Source: JALYIM01 sp040003205
Lineage (GTDB): Bacteria; Acidobacteriota; Terriglobia; Terriglobales; Acidobacteriaceae
Length of the DNA: 22,917 nucleotides
NCBI GenBank assembly: GCA_040003205.1
Contig: JBDUDA010000018.1
Span: 1 to 22,917 of the forward strand
Reading direction: 5' to 3'
Shown: positions 21,091-22,917 of the stretch, one piece after another
How the letters are laid out: each line of letters begins with the position of its first letter
Position numbering within the stretch: position 1 is the first letter of the stretch
Notes under the pieces: generated by a model
The model's input: only the letters and a program-made list of their open reading frames with translations
Databases searched by the model: none
Told to the model about the DNA's origin: nothing
Translations under genes and position numbers: made by a program

Positions 21091-22917
21091 ATGAAGAACG
21101 CAAAAAATTCGGCATGCGAGTCAGTCAATAGGCTGCCCCGTGCGCAAGGACTTTACGATCCCCGCCACGAGCACGATGCTTGTGGCATGGGGTTTGTAGC
21201 CAGCATGGGAGGTCAGAAGAGCCACGACATTATCCGTAAGGGAATTGAAGTGCTGATTAATCTCACGCACCGGGGTGCGTGCGGCTGCGATCCTGAAACC
21301 GGAGACGGCGCGGGCATTCTGATACAAATCCCCCATAAGTTTTTCCTGCGAGAGTGTTCCACCTTAGGCATAAACCTTCCAGCACCTGGCCAGTACGCCG
21401 TGGGCATGACATTTCTGCCAGTTGAGAAACATCAGCGCCTGCAATGCGAGGGAATTCTCGAAGGCATCGTTCGAGAAGAAGGCTTGACGGTGCTGGGCTG
21501 GCGCGACACGCCCGTAAATGGAGACGCAATCGGGCGCGTGGCGCGAGCTTCGCAGCCTTACATCCAGCAAATTCTCGTGGGTTGCGCTCCGGGCATGGAC
21601 GAGGATTGTTTCGAGCGAAAACTGTACGTGGTACGGAAGCGAGCGGAGACGGAGATCGCACGATCCGATATTGAGGACCGTCATTTCTTTTACATCCCGT
21701 CACTCTCCGCTCGCACCATCGTTTACAAAGGCCTTTTGCTGGCTCCGCAAATCGCGAATTTCTACGGCGAGCTATCCGACCCCAATGTGACCAGCGCGCT
21801 GTGCCTGGTGCATCAACGCTTTTCGACCAATACGTTTCCCAGTTGGCCGCTTGCCCATCCTTATCGCTACATTGCTCACAACGGAGAAATTAACACGCTG
21901 AAGGGCAACGTGAATTGGATGAACGCGCGGCAGTCAATCTTAGAGAGCCCGCTCTTCGGAGCAGACATCAAAAAGCTTCAACCAATCATTGCCGCGGAAG
22001 GCAGTGACTCCGCGAATTTCGACAATGCTGTGGAGTTGCTGTTGCAATCGGGACGCAGCCTTCCCCACGTTATGGCCATGCTGATTCCCGAGGCGTGGGC
22101 GGGAAATCCGCACATGAGGCCGGAGAAGCGCGCTTTCTACGAATACCACGCATCGTTGATGGAGCCATGGGACGGTCCGGCGGCCATCGCATTCACCGAT
22201 GGCCGAGTGATCGGAGCCATGCTCGATCGAAACGGCTTGCGTCCCGGACGCTTTCTCGTAACTCATGACGATTTGATCGTGATGGCTTCCGAAGCCGGAG
22301 CGCTGGACATCGAACCGGATCAAATAAAAATGAAAGGCCGCCTGCAGCCAGGGAAAATGCTTTTAGTGGATACAGTTGCTGGCCTGATGGTTCCCGACAA
22401 AGAAATAAAGCAACGGTTGACGTCACAGCAGCCGTATGGGGACTGGCTGAAGGTGAACCAGATCACCCTGGACCAGTTGCCCGAGCCCAACCGTATGCAT
22501 GCGGTAAACTATGAAACTTTGCGCTGCCGCCAGCGCGCATTTGGATACACCGATGAAGATTTGAAAATGATTGTGGAGCCGATGGCGTCCAATGGCGAGG
22601 AGCCAATCGGATCGATGGGGACCGATACTCCGCTGGCTTGCCTGTCGGACCGGCCGCAGTCTTTATTCAGTTACTTCAAACAACTCTTTGCTCAGGTCAC
22701 AAATCCGCCGATTGATCCTATCCGCGAAGAGATGGTGATGTCGCTCATCAGCTACATCGGGACCGAGCGCAACATTCTTGAGGAAACTCCGGAAAATTGT
22801 CATACCCTGAAGCTCCCGCATCCAATTCTCACCAATCGCGATCTTGAGAAACTTCGCCGAATCTCCAGCGGCGATTTGCTTGCCATTACGTTGCCGACGC
22901 TATTTCGCGCCGCAGAT
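21091..22917 (+). CDS. gltB: Glutamate synthase large subunit, N-terminal part
   Basis: The frame is open to the window end (609 codons seen of about 1500). The enzyme makes two glutamates from glutamine and 2-oxoglutarate. The seen part is the class II glutaminase domain: a propeptide MKNAKNSACESV through LYDPRHEHDA, then Cys31 (CGMGFVAS), the expected N-terminal nucleophile after processing, THRGACGCDPETGDGAGILIQIP, CLVHQRFSTNTFPSWPLAHP, IAHNGEINTLKGN, GSDSANFDNAVELL and RNGLRPGRF, and then the start of the central domain (PPIDPIREEMVMSL, HPILTNRDLEKL). An in-frame ATG at 21058 could add 11 residues; neither start has a good Shine-Dalgarno. It lies divergent to lysC. Confidence 0.95.
   Translation, partial: MKNAKNSACESVNRLPRAQGLYDPRHEHDACGMGFVASMGGQKSHDIIRKGIEVLINLTHRGACGCDPETGDGAGILIQIPHKFFLRECSTLGINLPAPGQYAVGMTFLPVEKHQRLQCEGILEGIVREEGLTVLGWRDTPVNGDAIGRVARASQPYIQQILVGCAPGMDEDCFERKLYVVRKRAETEIARSDIEDRHFFYIPSLSARTIVYKGLLLAPQIANFYGELSDPNVTSALCLVHQRFSTNTFPSWPLAHPYRYIAHNGEINTLKGNVNWMNARQSILESPLFGADIKKLQPIIAAEGSDSANFDNAVELLLQSGRSLPHVMAMLIPEAWAGNPHMRPEKRAFYEYHASLMEPWDGPAAIAFTDGRVIGAMLDRNGLRPGRFLVTHDDLIVMASEAGALDIEPDQIKMKGRLQPGKMLLVDTVAGLMVPDKEIKQRLTSQQPYGDWLKVNQITLDQLPEPNRMHAVNYETLRCRQRAFGYTDEDLKMIVEPMASNGEEPIGSMGTDTPLACLSDRPQSLFSYFKQLFAQVTNPPIDPIREEMVMSLISYIGTERNILEETPENCHTLKLPHPILTNRDLEKLRRISSGDLLAITLPTLFRAAD

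Overview
The window reads as a chromosomal segment of a soil-type Acidobacteriota bacterium, plausibly near Koribacter or other Terriglobales. This rests on recognition: moderate-to-high GC, intergenic palindromes of the type abundant in such genomes (arms GGCACGGCT / AGCCGTGCC), an acidobacterial-looking small secreted protein, and a divergent YchF. No database search was possible.

Region by region. 1-2045 is accessory: a TIGR02391/Ymh-type protein with a HEPN-like motif, a VapBC toxin-antitoxin pair, and four copies of a two-hairpin palindromic repeat, three of them in tandem. 2046-4445 (minus strand) is a compact run of a DUF4149 membrane protein, YchF ATPase and a ZIP metal transporter. 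4446-4934 has no gene and carries two 125-bp repeats with terminal inverted repeats. 4935-6826 (minus) is htpX-moxR. 6953-7348 (minus) is a small secreted protein with a clear terminator.

7908-15938 (plus) is the most interesting part, a signalling island with no DNA-binding output domain. It holds an orphan GvpL/GvpF-family gas-vesicle protein without gvpA, a GAF-PAS-PAS histidine kinase with a cysteine cluster, four consecutive stand-alone receivers, a terminator, a KaiC-like double-ATPase gene broken by two offsetting frameshifts, and a HisKA_3 kinase that begins with a pseudo-receiver. At the phosphoacceptor site the four receivers carry Glu, Asp, Ser and Asp. The kinase pseudo-receiver also carries Glu there.

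16107-22917 is nitrogen and aspartate-family metabolism: glnA (plus), a terminator, hom and lysC as a minus-strand operon (lysC first), then divergent gltB (plus), which runs off the end. Glutamine synthetase and glutamate synthase form the GS-GOGAT route of ammonium assimilation. Aspartate kinase and homoserine dehydrogenase are the two control steps of the Thr/Met/Lys pathway. The 590-bp lysC-gltB interval contains terminator-like hairpins on both sides, which suggests attenuation-type leaders.
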